Of a DNA stretch of 64,000 bases, positions 35,674-44,084 are shown piece by piece. The stretch covers positions 473,881-537,880 of the forward strand of contig NZ_JAHSPG010000016.1 of the NCBI RefSeq assembly GCF_019130065.1, read 5' to 3'. Under the pieces are notes generated by a model. That model worked only from the letters and a program-made list of their open reading frames with translations, was not told the origin of the DNA and made no database searches. The translations under genes were made by a program, and so were the position numbers. This DNA comes from Pinibacter aurantiacus (GTDB lineage Bacteria > Bacteroidota > Bacteroidia > Chitinophagales > Chitinophagaceae). How positions within the stretch are numbered: position 1 is the stretch's first letter; each line of letters begins with the position of its first letter.

Positions 35674-35790
35674 AGTGGAGAGTTGAGAATTGAGAGTTGA
35701 GAGTGAAGGGGTGCCTGATTTCGAATCTTTTCTACTTTCAATTAACTCTCCATTCTCAACTCTCCACTCTCCATTCTCCATTCTCAACTA
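35674..35790. repeat. Word-array inverted repeat L (word GAGAGTTGA)
   Basis: The left arm (35674-35708) is AGTGGAGAGTTGAGAATTGA and onward. The right arm (about 35735-35790) is a longer array of CATTCTCAACTCTCC words. It fills the gap between the converging oxidoreductase and protease genes, and the last bases of the right arm are the stop codon (TAG on the minus strand) of the protease. Confidence 0.75.
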
Positions 35791-38700
35791 CTCCCTAACT
35801 ATTTTCTCCACTCTCGTCCCTGCGTCGGTTGTAATTACCAACAGATATAAGCCACTACTGATGCCGGATACATCGAATGTGTTCTGTTTGCCGGAGGTTG
35901 TAATTAATTGCAGTCTTTTGCCTGTCATGTCTTTTAATTCCAGTGATGAGCAGTTGGCCGATGTTTTGATATACACTGTGTTTCCTGTTGCTGGATTAGG
36001 GTAGATCATTACATCAAAATTATTCTGATTATAGACAATGGCACGAACCGGTGAATAGGTAAACTGTCCGTTGATGTCCGTCATTTTCAATCTGTAATAG
36101 TTTTTACCTGTTGTTAGGTTGTCGTCGATGAAACTGTAGTTGTTTACTGTGGAACCATTATTCTTTGCGGACACTTTGCCGATTTGTTTGAACTGACTAC
36201 CATCTATACTTTTCTCAACAATAAAAGACTGCGTGTTAATTTCTTTTTCCGTTTGCCAGTTCAAAATACCTTTTGCATTTTTTACGTCTGCGGTAAAGGA
36301 AAGCAATTGTAAGGGCAAAGGAACGTCATTGGTTGTTCCTCCGTTATTGATCCAGAATTCGGAGAATCTGCTAACCTTATACTCTGCATAGTAGCCATTG
36401 TTGTATGGCATTACTGTTGCCTGGGAATGTGGCAAAATGAATCTGTAAACGCCCGAGCTTGAGACGTTGTTGGCTAAGCCGCCATCCTCTTCGGTTGGCA
36501 AGCCACTATATTGCGTTACACCGCTTGCATAAGGGTCAGTAATGGTAGTGCAGGTGGCACAACCCGTTGCCGCCATTAGTTTTTGAGCCTCCGCATCGAG
36601 AAAATAAAAACGAACGCTAACGCTGTCTGTTGGCGCGTTTTGGGTTTGAACAACAATATTTCTATCGAGATAGTATTGTCCCTGCGATATTCTGATTTGT
36701 GTGCCGGGATTGAAGAAAACTTTAGCAGTTGCATTTCCAAGATTTTGTCCATGTGGATGAATAGATGCAACACGTTTGCCGGAAGCGTCATTAAAATCTA
36801 TCCATTGATTACCACTGGCAGTATTTGTTATGCCAGATGAAATATCCGGTCCGCTGTAAATAGTTGCTTTATCGAAAATGGTTACATCGTCAATTCCTAC
36901 ACCGTCGAATGTACTTCCGGGATCGCTGTTCATCACGAACCTTAAATGCAGTCTTGAGGATTTTGGCAGATCATAACTAGCAACATGCCATTTGGTGAGA
37001 GATGGTGTTTGCCAGATATTTTTAGTTGCATTATTATACCAGTTTGTACCGGTATTTGCAACGCCGAGTTTCGTCCACGTTGATCCATCGGTACTGTACT
37101 CCACCCAATGTCCGTCACAATCACAGTTTTCCAATTGAAAAATATGACTAAAGGAAAGCATTGGATTTGCCATGCCGCTAACATCAAAACAAGGCGAATA
37201 GAGATATGATAACTCGTTGTTGTTATAACTGAAATAAAGACTTGTCGTCCATATTTTAGAACCATTTGCAGCCTTGCTGATAACTGGTTTTAATGGCGCT
37301 CCCCATTCCCAGCTGTCGTTTACGCCGTCTGTATACCAATTGCCATTGTTGTTTTCAAAACCTTCCACATAAGGAAAGGTATTGATGAAAGGAACTGTAT
37401 GGAAAGAAATAGGTTGTAGCGTATCGTTGTTTGGATAATTGTCAGTTGGATTTTTTACCCATGCACTGATGGTATATTGTTGGAAAGCAGAAAGGTCGAC
37501 GGTATGCGTGAAAGTGTAAGTCATTTCACCTGGAGGAATTGCACCAATGATCTCAGTGGTGGTTGCACCATTTACGTTTACCGTAACAGGAATATTCGAT
37601 AGTGTTGTGGCCGTATAGTTTTTAAGATGTATAGAAACCTGTTCTGCACTACCGAACTGACAAATGTTAGAAGTGTCCGGTGCAACAAACGAGAGTACAC
37701 CAACGTCATTTGCAGATTTGGTAATGGTTACATCATCGAAAGAATATCCATCGTCAAGATTGCCGGTTGGTATAACGGAATTTGCAGAAGTGTAGCCTTG
37801 CGTACCAAATCTTATCTGGAAGCTGCTGCTGACTTTTTGTGCGGCGGCAGACAATATTTCTGTGATATTCTTGCTGATAGCAGGTTTGTAAATTCCAAAG
37901 TCGGCAGTGTTTATAGGCAATGTAAACACAGGCAACCACAAAGAAGTATCGCTTCCACGAATCCAAACCCGGTTGCCCGGAAGAGTGAAGTCTACCCCAT
38001 GATTTTTATAAAAGAAATCGAGCCATAGTTGATCGGCAGGGCTGTATGAAGATAAATTGAAAGTAAGCGTTAAACTATCCGTTGAAGCAAATGCGTTATA
38101 AATTGCCTGATCCAAAGTTGCACAACGGTTGCCTGATCTTGCAATGCCACTATTGACGAATGTTCTTAGTCTTCCGTTGTTTGAGTTTGTATTAAAATCT
38201 GCACGATCGAGATTGACCAAACCTTGTTTTTTTGTTTGCACCGTTTGTACCGCAGCTGCCTCAAAGTCCTCTGTAAAAGAGGGAGTAAGTGCAAGCGGGT
38301 CGTTGGCTAATTGTTGGATCGTTGTTGTTAACGTATCATCGTCCTGTCGTGTATCTCCGGTATGTTTTACCCATGCCTTAAATTGGTAGGTGCCCGGTGC
38401 GGAGAAATCGTAAGTGGAACTAAACGTATAAATAGATGAGCCCCCCGCAGGAACGGCAACATTGCTTGTTTCCGTAACAATAGGTCCGCCATTTACCTGG
38501 TATGAAATATTGTAACTTGATGTACCGGACGATGCATCATCTCCATTTCGTAAACGTACCTGGATTGCATTGTTTGATTTTAATGCTGTCGAAGTAAAGA
38601 GTCTCCCCGTTGCCGGTGACATGATGGAGTCCATTACAAAGTTATTGTCCAGAATAGAGCTGCTGCATGTGCCGCCCGTAGCTGTCACAGTCGCTAAAAG

Positions 38701-41085
38701 TGAACGCCGTCCAGTCACTCCATTAGCAACAGGTTCCACCGCAAAGTAATAAGTACTGTCCTGGTCAAGCGCCATTGACACGCTGGTCCCCGTAAGGTTC
38801 TGAATTTTTTGCAATGAATCACCTTTAAGCATGTACAGATTGTATGAGGTGGTTATGGGCGATAAATTGCTCCAGCTAAGCTGCACGTAGCCGGGGCATA
38901 GCGGTGTGGATGTTATGGTTGGCTGACGCAATATCCTGAAATTATAATCGCTTACGTCACTGTAGCCCACGTTATTTCTCGTTACACGGATAAGAGCTTT
39001 CGTCGTTTGCGTTATTCCGGCGGGAATGGGCCAATCCATTAAAGTGCTATCAGCTCTAACGTTGTTTCTAATGTTTACCCAGCTAGTACCGTTGTCAAGA
39101 GAATAATCAACACTAAATGTATTTACGTCTGTGCCGAAATAACTCCATCTCACTTTTTCCGTTGTGGCAGGCAAAAACGTTTCATCCCCAAATGGATAGT
39201 CAACCGTTACAGATGCCGGCAGCACCTGGTATACTACAACGTAATCCTGGTTGCCGGTTGGAACGTTTGTTCCTGTAACATTTATGGTAAAATTTCCTGC
39301 CGTTAAATTGGTAACTACTACCTGTTCAATATTGTTGAAATTGTCAACTGCTTCGGTGGCAACAGCCGCAACATTTGCCGGATTTAGCGTAAGCGGCTTG
39401 TGTGAAGTGCCCGAAGCATCCGTTATCGTAAGGTCAAGATTATTGATAAGTGCATTTACAGCATTCGGTGACGCAGGAGGATCTATCCAGCACAATATAA
39501 TTTTTACCTGGGCATCCGCAGGAACATTGCTGATTGTTTGCGTTTGTACACTACCGTTAGTAGCAGTGTTTATGAAATAATTATTTTTTTCCAATGCTTC
39601 AACGGCTCTGCGGGCATTGAGGTTTCCATAGCCATAAAGGTAGTCGGGCCCTGCAGCGCCTTTGTCTTCAGCTGTATTGCACACAAGCGCTTTTATAAGT
39701 GCGCTTGAGGGATCTGCGCCTGCATTGAGCTGCCTGTACCTTTCATACAACAACGCTAATGTGCCTGTCACAGTTGGTGTGGACTGGCTTGTTCCGGTTA
39801 AAATTCCATATGAGTTGTTAGGATAGGTAGAAGCTATGCCCGTACCGCCCGCAACTATTTCTGGTTTCAATCGCCCGTCATCGGTTGGGCCGCGGCTGGA
39901 TGAAGCGTTGAGTTGGTAATTGTTTAAATTGTCGAGGTTGCCAACTGTCAACACGTTTTTTGCACATTGGAATCCCGATTTGACAGTGCTGTAAGTGGCT
40001 GGAAATGGGGCACAGGTAAGCTTTCCATCGTTACCTGCCGCAAATACGTGCAGAATATTTGGGTAAGTGTACAGCTGATCGTCAATGTAATTGCTTAGCA
40101 CATCATACGCTCCGTTACCGGGGCAGAGGTCCGCCCCTGAGTAGTAAGAGTTGTTGCTCAGTACCATGTGATTATCGCTATAATACAGCGGTGCAAAAGC
40201 TATGATATTGCTGAAATACTGATTAATGAGGGTCGTTTGCGGCGCCATGCCTTTAAACGGCGGATTAACGATCCCACCGCCGCCCACTGTGCCTGTAACG
40301 TGCGTGCCGTGGGCTTCAGGACCTGAGGGCGTTCTGACCAGGAGCCTGTTGCCAAAGTCCAGGTGCGTAGCAGGATTTGCATTATCGCCTACTCCAACCG
40401 TCACATTTTTTCCCGTAAGATTTCTTCCAGATATAGACTGCAGGGCATCAATGGAATGAGCAGCCCTGTTGTTGTAATTAAGGGGAACATCCTTGAGCGT
40501 TTGCAACCCGATGTAATTTATGAAAGGTAGTGCTGCTATTTTTTGAATGATCTCGGGAGATGCTTTTACAAATACTGCGTTGCCCGGTTTTAGCTCGCTG
40601 TTGGCAATGGTAGCACCCGTTTTTGTCAACTGGTCAACAACTTCTTGCTTCGTTAGCGAACCAAAAAACATCACAGACACGAAGCTGTTGGGTTCATGTA
40701 AGACAGATTCATCATCTAATTTGCTGTCTATTTTTGCTTCGGCGGGAATGTTGTAAACGCCTGTTATATCTGGTGGAAGAGAAGCAATGCTTCCGGTTTT
40801 AATTTCTGCGAGAAATGAGTTTGAACCAAGGGGGGCCTGCAATAGTATTCCCTTTTCTTTCAATTGTTTCCTTGTTTCCGTATCGGGAACTTTACTGAGT
40901 TGAACGATTGTGTAAAGATTATTTTTAAAGGAAACGTTTTGCTGATAGCGATTCAGAAATTTCTGTTTAAGCAGGTTTTCGCCTGTTTTAACAGCGCCAT
41001 TCTTTAAACGGATTACTTTTTCCTGGGCGGATATTTCATTGCCAATAAAAGCCAATAAAAAAGAGAACAAAATGATTTGTTTCAT
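35788..41085 (-). CDS. Large secreted S8 family peptidase with type IX C-terminal sorting domain
   Basis: 1765 residues. Signal peptide MKQIILFSFLLAFIGNEISA, a propeptide-like region (about 22-210), then a subtilisin domain (about 222-500) with D234 in VGVGDN, H259 in HGTHVTG, N352 in AAGNDG and S433 in GTSQSTPTVTG; the full catalytic set is intact. Next come beta-sandwich modules, including two CARDB-like stretches (PAGGSSIYTFSSTYDFSAPG; PPGEMTYTFTHTVDLSAF) and a MAM/lectin-like part. The last 75 residues (YPNPATGNTVYIKT, then SGISSGLYLLVI) are a type A sorting domain for the type IX secretion system. It is therefore a cell-surface or released protease. Monocistronic. Confidence 0.92.
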   Translation of the reverse strand: MKQIILFSFLLAFIGNEISAQEKVIRLKNGAVKTGENLLKQKFLNRYQQNVSFKNNLYTIVQLSKVPDTETRKQLKEKGILLQAPLGSNSFLAEIKTGSIASLPPDITGVYNIPAEAKIDSKLDDESVLHEPNSFVSVMFFGSLTKQEVVDQLTKTGATIANSELKPGNAVFVKASPEIIQKIAALPFINYIGLQTLKDVPLNYNNRAAHSIDALQSISGRNLTGKNVTVGVGDNANPATHLDFGNRLLVRTPSGPEAHGTHVTGTVGGGGIVNPPFKGMAPQTTLINQYFSNIIAFAPLYYSDNHMVLSNNSYYSGADLCPGNGAYDVLSNYIDDQLYTYPNILHVFAAGNDGKLTCAPFPATYSTVKSGFQCAKNVLTVGNLDNLNNYQLNASSSRGPTDDGRLKPEIVAGGTGIASTYPNNSYGILTGTSQSTPTVTGTLALLYERYRQLNAGADPSSALIKALVCNTAEDKGAAGPDYLYGYGNLNARRAVEALEKNNYFINTATNGSVQTQTISNVPADAQVKIILCWIDPPASPNAVNALINNLDLTITDASGTSHKPLTLNPANVAAVATEAVDNFNNIEQVVVTNLTAGNFTINVTGTNVPTGNQDYVVVYQVLPASVTVDYPFGDETFLPATTEKVRWSYFGTDVNTFSVDYSLDNGTSWVNIRNNVRADSTLMDWPIPAGITQTTKALIRVTRNNVGYSDVSDYNFRILRQPTITSTPLCPGYVQLSWSNLSPITTSYNLYMLKGDSLQKIQNLTGTSVSMALDQDSTYYFAVEPVANGVTGRRSLLATVTATGGTCSSSILDNNFVMDSIMSPATGRLFTSTALKSNNAIQVRLRNGDDASSGTSSYNISYQVNGGPIVTETSNVAVPAGGSSIYTFSSTYDFSAPGTYQFKAWVKHTGDTRQDDDTLTTTIQQLANDPLALTPSFTEDFEAAAVQTVQTKKQGLVNLDRADFNTNSNNGRLRTFVNSGIARSGNRCATLDQAIYNAFASTDSLTLTFNLSSYSPADQLWLDFFYKNHGVDFTLPGNRVWIRGSDTSLWLPVFTLPINTADFGIYKPAISKNITEILSAAAQKVSSSFQIRFGTQGYTSANSVIPTGNLDDGYSFDDVTITKSANDVGVLSFVAPDTSNICQFGSAEQVSIHLKNYTATTLSNIPVTVNVNGATTTEIIGAIPPGEMTYTFTHTVDLSAFQQYTISAWVKNPTDNYPNNDTLQPISFHTVPFINTFPYVEGFENNNGNWYTDGVNDSWEWGAPLKPVISKAANGSKIWTTSLYFSYNNNELSYLYSPCFDVSGMANPMLSFSHIFQLENCDCDGHWVEYSTDGSTWTKLGVANTGTNWYNNATKNIWQTPSLTKWHVASYDLPKSSRLHLRFVMNSDPGSTFDGVGIDDVTIFDKATIYSGPDISSGITNTASGNQWIDFNDASGKRVASIHPHGQNLGNATAKVFFNPGTQIRISQGQYYLDRNIVVQTQNAPTDSVSVRFYFLDAEAQKLMAATGCATCTTITDPYASGVTQYSGLPTEEDGGLANNVSSSGVYRFILPHSQATVMPYNNGYYAEYKVSRFSEFWINNGGTTNDVPLPLQLLSFTADVKNAKGILNWQTEKEINTQSFIVEKSIDGSQFKQIGKVSAKNNGSTVNNYSFIDDNLTTGKNYYRLKMTDINGQFTYSPVRAIVYNQNNFDVMIYPNPATGNTVYIKTSANCSSLELKDMTGKRLQLITTSGKQNTFDVSGISSGLYLLVITTDAGTRVEKIVRE

Positions 41086-41182
41086 TCGGAAGCACTTATG
41101 TTAGAAAGAGAACTCTTAATGTTTTGGTTACATAGATATCAGGGTGTTATAAAGATATTTCAAAAAAGAGATTTCAGGGCAT

Positions 41183-41216
41183 AAAAAAGCCGGTAAATGA
41201 CGTCTCATTACCGGCT
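41183..41216 (-). terminator. Terminator of the sugar porter gene
   Basis: On the minus strand GCCGGTAATGA, GACG, TCATTTACCGGC followed by TTTTTT. It lies 22 nt past the stop. Confidence 0.85.
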
Positions 41217-41237
41217 TAACACCTAAACGATTGCTTA

Positions 41238-42569
41238 TTAATGCCTAAAACTGCTATCCATTTCCTCAAGTGTTTTCCCTTTCGTTTCATTTACCTTTTG
41301 CCAAACAAATACAAATCCCAGCGCACAAATCACTGCATACACGTAAAACGTATTGTTTTTAAAGTGGTCAAATAAGATAGGGAACGTAAAAACAAGTATA
41401 AAATACGCCAGCCAGAGACAGATCACGGCAATAGAAGTTGCCACGCCTCTCACCTGGTTGGGGAAAATTTCAGAGATCAAAACCCAAGTAACCGGAGCCA
41501 GCGACATGGCATAGGTACCGATCGCAGTAAGCAAAAACCACGAAACATGACCCGAAGATCCGCTCAACATTTTTGCGATAATGATAAACAGAACCGAAAG
41601 GCCACCAGCGCCCAAGAGCATCAAAGGCTTTCTGCCAAGTCTGTCTACCAGCAACATGGCAAGTATGGTGAAAGTAAGATTTACGCCACCAATGAAAACG
41701 GTTTGCAACAACTGATCATCCTGCGAAGCGCCAATGCTTTCAAAAATTTTGGGAGCATAATTAAATACAACATTGATGCCGCACAATTGCTGGAAGATAG
41801 CCAACACAATTCCTATAGTCAGCGCGGGTAAATAAATTTTTGAAAAGGCCAGTTGAATATTTGGTTTAGATGCGTGCTGCAATGAAGTTTCAATTGTGCG
41901 TATAGAATCACCGGCAAAATTTTCATCTCCAATTTTGGTAAGCACTTTTCTCGCTTTATCTATTTTGTTTGCAGCAACCAACCAACGTGGGCTTTCAGGA
42001 AGAAAGATAACGCCCAACAGAAAAACCGTTGAGGGAACTACGCCAAGGCCAAACATCCAACGCCATGCATCCGCGCCTTCATTTCGCAGAGAATAGTTTA
42101 CAATGTTGGTTATTAAAATGCCAATTACGACGGTAAGCTGGTTGATGGCCACCATTCTGCCGCGAAGGTGTGCTGGAGAAATTTCTGCAATGTACATAGG
42201 TGAAAGCATAGAAGCCATGCCCACTCCGGCACCTGCAAGAAAGCGAAAAGCAATGAATGTTTCTTTACTGTGAGAAGCCGCCATAGCTAAGGAAGAGAGT
42301 GCAAAAATAGCCGCCGCTAACAGTAAGCCTGGGCGACGTCCGTATTTGTCTGCCACACGACCGGCAACAACACATCCCGCTATTGCGCCAAGTGCAAGAC
42401 TGCCGGTTGCGAATCCTTCCCAAATTTTATCTAATCCAAATTGTGATTGTAAAAAAGGCAGAGCGCCGGAAATAACCGCAAAGTCAAACCCAAACAAATA
42501 ACCACCCATTGCAGATATAAAAGAAATGACAATGATATAACCCGAGTTGAAGCGATATGTACTATTCAT
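41238..42569 (-). CDS. Sugar porter family MFS transporter
   Basis: 443 residues from the ATG at 42569 (an upstream in-frame start would add 27 residues across the promoter). Twelve membrane segments. Sugar porter signatures are complete: GYLFGFDFAVISGALPFL, GRVADKYGRRPGLLLAA, RFLAGAGVGMASMLSPMYIAE, the segment FLPESPRWL (PESPR motif), QQLCGINVVFNYAP and VDRLGRKPLML. It is a XylE/GLUT-type proton-sugar symporter for a monosaccharide such as galactose, xylose, arabinose or glucose. Its neighbours (aldose epimerase, GH97) suggest hexose uptake after oligosaccharide cleavage. The C terminus is KGKTLEEMDSSF, typical of the family. Confidence 0.93.
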   Translation of the reverse strand: MNSTYRFNSGYIIVISFISAMGGYLFGFDFAVISGALPFLQSQFGLDKIWEGFATGSLALGAIAGCVVAGRVADKYGRRPGLLLAAAIFALSSLAMAASHSKETFIAFRFLAGAGVGMASMLSPMYIAEISPAHLRGRMVAINQLTVVIGILITNIVNYSLRNEGADAWRWMFGLGVVPSTVFLLGVIFLPESPRWLVAANKIDKARKVLTKIGDENFAGDSIRTIETSLQHASKPNIQLAFSKIYLPALTIGIVLAIFQQLCGINVVFNYAPKIFESIGASQDDQLLQTVFIGGVNLTFTILAMLLVDRLGRKPLMLLGAGGLSVLFIIIAKMLSGSSGHVSWFLLTAIGTYAMSLAPVTWVLISEIFPNQVRGVATSIAVICLWLAYFILVFTFPILFDHFKNNTFYVYAVICALGFVFVWQKVNETKGKTLEEMDSSFRH

Positions 42570-42592
42570 TATGAAAAAGCAATTGTTATAAG

Positions 42593-42600
42593 CAAATGTA
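42593..42600 (-). promoter_or_regulatory. -7 element of the sugar porter gene
   Basis: TACATTTG on the minus strand, 24 nt before the start codon, a full TAnnTTTG match and identical to the susC element at 50909. Confidence 0.45.
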
Positions 42601-42659
42601 ATTTCCCCAAAAAAATTAAGGATGGATATTTGGTAGAAAGGGATGGACAATTTTATGAT

Positions 42660-42806
42660 AATTTGAAAATATGGAAATTTGAAAATTTGAAAATTGGTTC
42701 CCTGCTATCGCTGCTATTATATTTTTTTAAAAGAGGTTTGAGAAAAAAAGTAAAGAACGCTCACGAAGCATTTTCAAATTTTCAAATTAGCATATTTTCA
42801 AATTGG
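42660..42806. repeat. Word-array inverted repeat M (word TTTGAAAAT)
   Basis: The left arm (42660-42697) is AATTTGAAAATATGGAAATT and onward. The right arm (42770-42806) is ATTTTCAAATTTTCAAATT-like. The spacer is 72 nt. It lies between the AraC gene (stop 4 nt away) and the sugar porter promoter. It is the same word as repeat H, 27 kb away. Confidence 0.8.
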
Positions 42807-42810
42807 CTCT

Positions 42811-43695
42811 CTAAGTGTGTCTCTTAATCCTATACTCGTTCGGCGAAATGCCCATTATTTTTGAAAACATCCTGGAAAAATAATACGGATCGTAAATGCC
42901 TATTTTCCCTGCGATCTCTTTAACACGCAGATCCGTGAACAGCAGGTACTGGCAGGCTTTTTGAACTTTCAGGTGATTGAAATATTCGATAGGCGAGAAG
43001 CCAGTTTTCTTCCGGAAAACGAATGAGTAGTGAGAAGGCGATAAATTAACGATGGCCGCAAGATCCTGCAATTCAACAGTAGCGTCAATGTTCTTTTGCA
43101 TATAATCAATCGAACGGTTGATGATGTCTTCCTTGTCTTTAAGATCAACCTGCGTATAGCGTTCGTTGAAAATGAATGTTGACAAATAATGCCCTACGCA
43201 CAAATTGGAATAGCTGAGGTTTTCTAAACCATAACCACGTTCAAGGTTCGTATAGATCTCTTCAAATAGGCGCTGGCGTTTTTCATTCATTGATACGCTG
43301 CCCGCAAGTGTACTGTTCTGCTGCATCATCATATTCACAATCTCGTTTGCTGAAGAACCGGAAAAGTGTACCCAATAAATTGTCCATCCGTTCTTTTCCT
43401 CTGAACCATAAGAATGGCGGATCTTTGCGGGAATAATAACAAAGCTGCCGGACGTTAATTCGTATTTTTCTTTCTTTATTTCTGCCCAGCCTTTTCCTTC
43501 CATGCAATAAATAAGGATGTGCTGCTCGGAGCCGTGAGATCTTTCCATGAGATGCCCCTTCGCCTTTGGATAATAGCCAATGTCTGTTATGTAAAGATTC
43601 TTCAGCAGCGGGTTGTTATCGCAGTGTGTATGCAAAATTTTTCGTGGAATCATAATGGCCCGCTGGCCTTCAAAGCCTTCTTTTTTCCTTAGCAT
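42811..43695 (-). CDS. AraC family regulator with cupin sugar-binding domain
   Basis: 294 residues. The N-terminal arabinose-binding cupin is recognisable (HILIYCMEGKGWAEIKKEKY, LTSGSFVIIPAKIRHSYGSE, WTIYWVHFSG). The C-terminal AraC domain has LAAIVNLSPSHYSFVFRKKT and VKEIAGKIGIYDPYYFSRMF, ending MGISPNEYR. Unlike the four other AraC-type proteins in the window, this one has the classic sugar-sensing layout. It sits between the sugar porter and the DUF5107 gene and is the likely activator of the sugar locus. The start codon could be internal (an ATG 14 codons in). Confidence 0.92.
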   Translation of the reverse strand: MLRKKEGFEGQRAIMIPRKILHTHCDNNPLLKNLYITDIGYYPKAKGHLMERSHGSEQHILIYCMEGKGWAEIKKEKYELTSGSFVIIPAKIRHSYGSEEKNGWTIYWVHFSGSSANEIVNMMMQQNSTLAGSVSMNEKRQRLFEEIYTNLERGYGLENLSYSNLCVGHYLSTFIFNERYTQVDLKDKEDIINRSIDYMQKNIDATVELQDLAAIVNLSPSHYSFVFRKKTGFSPIEYFNHLKVQKACQYLLFTDLRVKEIAGKIGIYDPYYFSRMFSKIMGISPNEYRIKRHT

Positions 43696-43755
43696 AGCAA
43701 TGCTTATGTTTAAGAGGTAAATGTAATAAATCGCGAGATGCGGTGTATCTTTTTT

Positions 43756-43975
43756 GCCACAGAACCACAGAGGATGTCAGGCTTCACATAATGCGCTCGT
43801 ACTTTTTAACCACAGAGTTAAGGAGTTTTTTTCACAGAGGAAAGGAGGCTTCATGGGCTTCTCCTCTTTATCTCTGTGCTCTAGTGAGCTGCACGAGTTT
43901 TTCGAATAATTTCTCTGCGTTCTCTGTGGTTAATAAATCTTTGTGAAACCTCTGTGTTCTCTGTACCTCAGTGGC
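43756..43975. repeat. 220-nt nested CCACAGAGG hairpin N
   Basis: Three pairs of complementary arms nest in each other: GCCACAGAACCACAGAGG (43756) with CCTCTGTGTTCTCTG and CAGTGGC (to 43975); TTAACCACAGAG (43806) with CTCTGTGGTTAA (to 43933); CACAGAGGAAAGGAG (43833) with CTCCTCTTTATCTCTGTG (43861). It takes up most of the 389-nt gap 43696-44084. Arrays of this CACAGAG type are known to me as dispersed repeats in several phyla. Confidence 0.75.
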
Positions 43976-44055
43976 AAAGAAAGGGCGAAGCCCGCCACCA
44001 TAAAAAAATCCATCACAATCGCTACTCTATCCATCAAGCATAAAAGCCCTCTGAA

Positions 44056-44063
44056 TAATTTTG
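44056..44063 (+). promoter_or_regulatory. -7 element of the DUF5107 gene
   Basis: TAATTTTG, a full TAnnTTTG match 21 nt before the start codon. No TTG is seen at the ideal distance, so an activator such as the adjacent AraC protein may be needed. Confidence 0.4.
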
Positions 44064-44084
44064 ATCTAAATTAATGATTGCATC

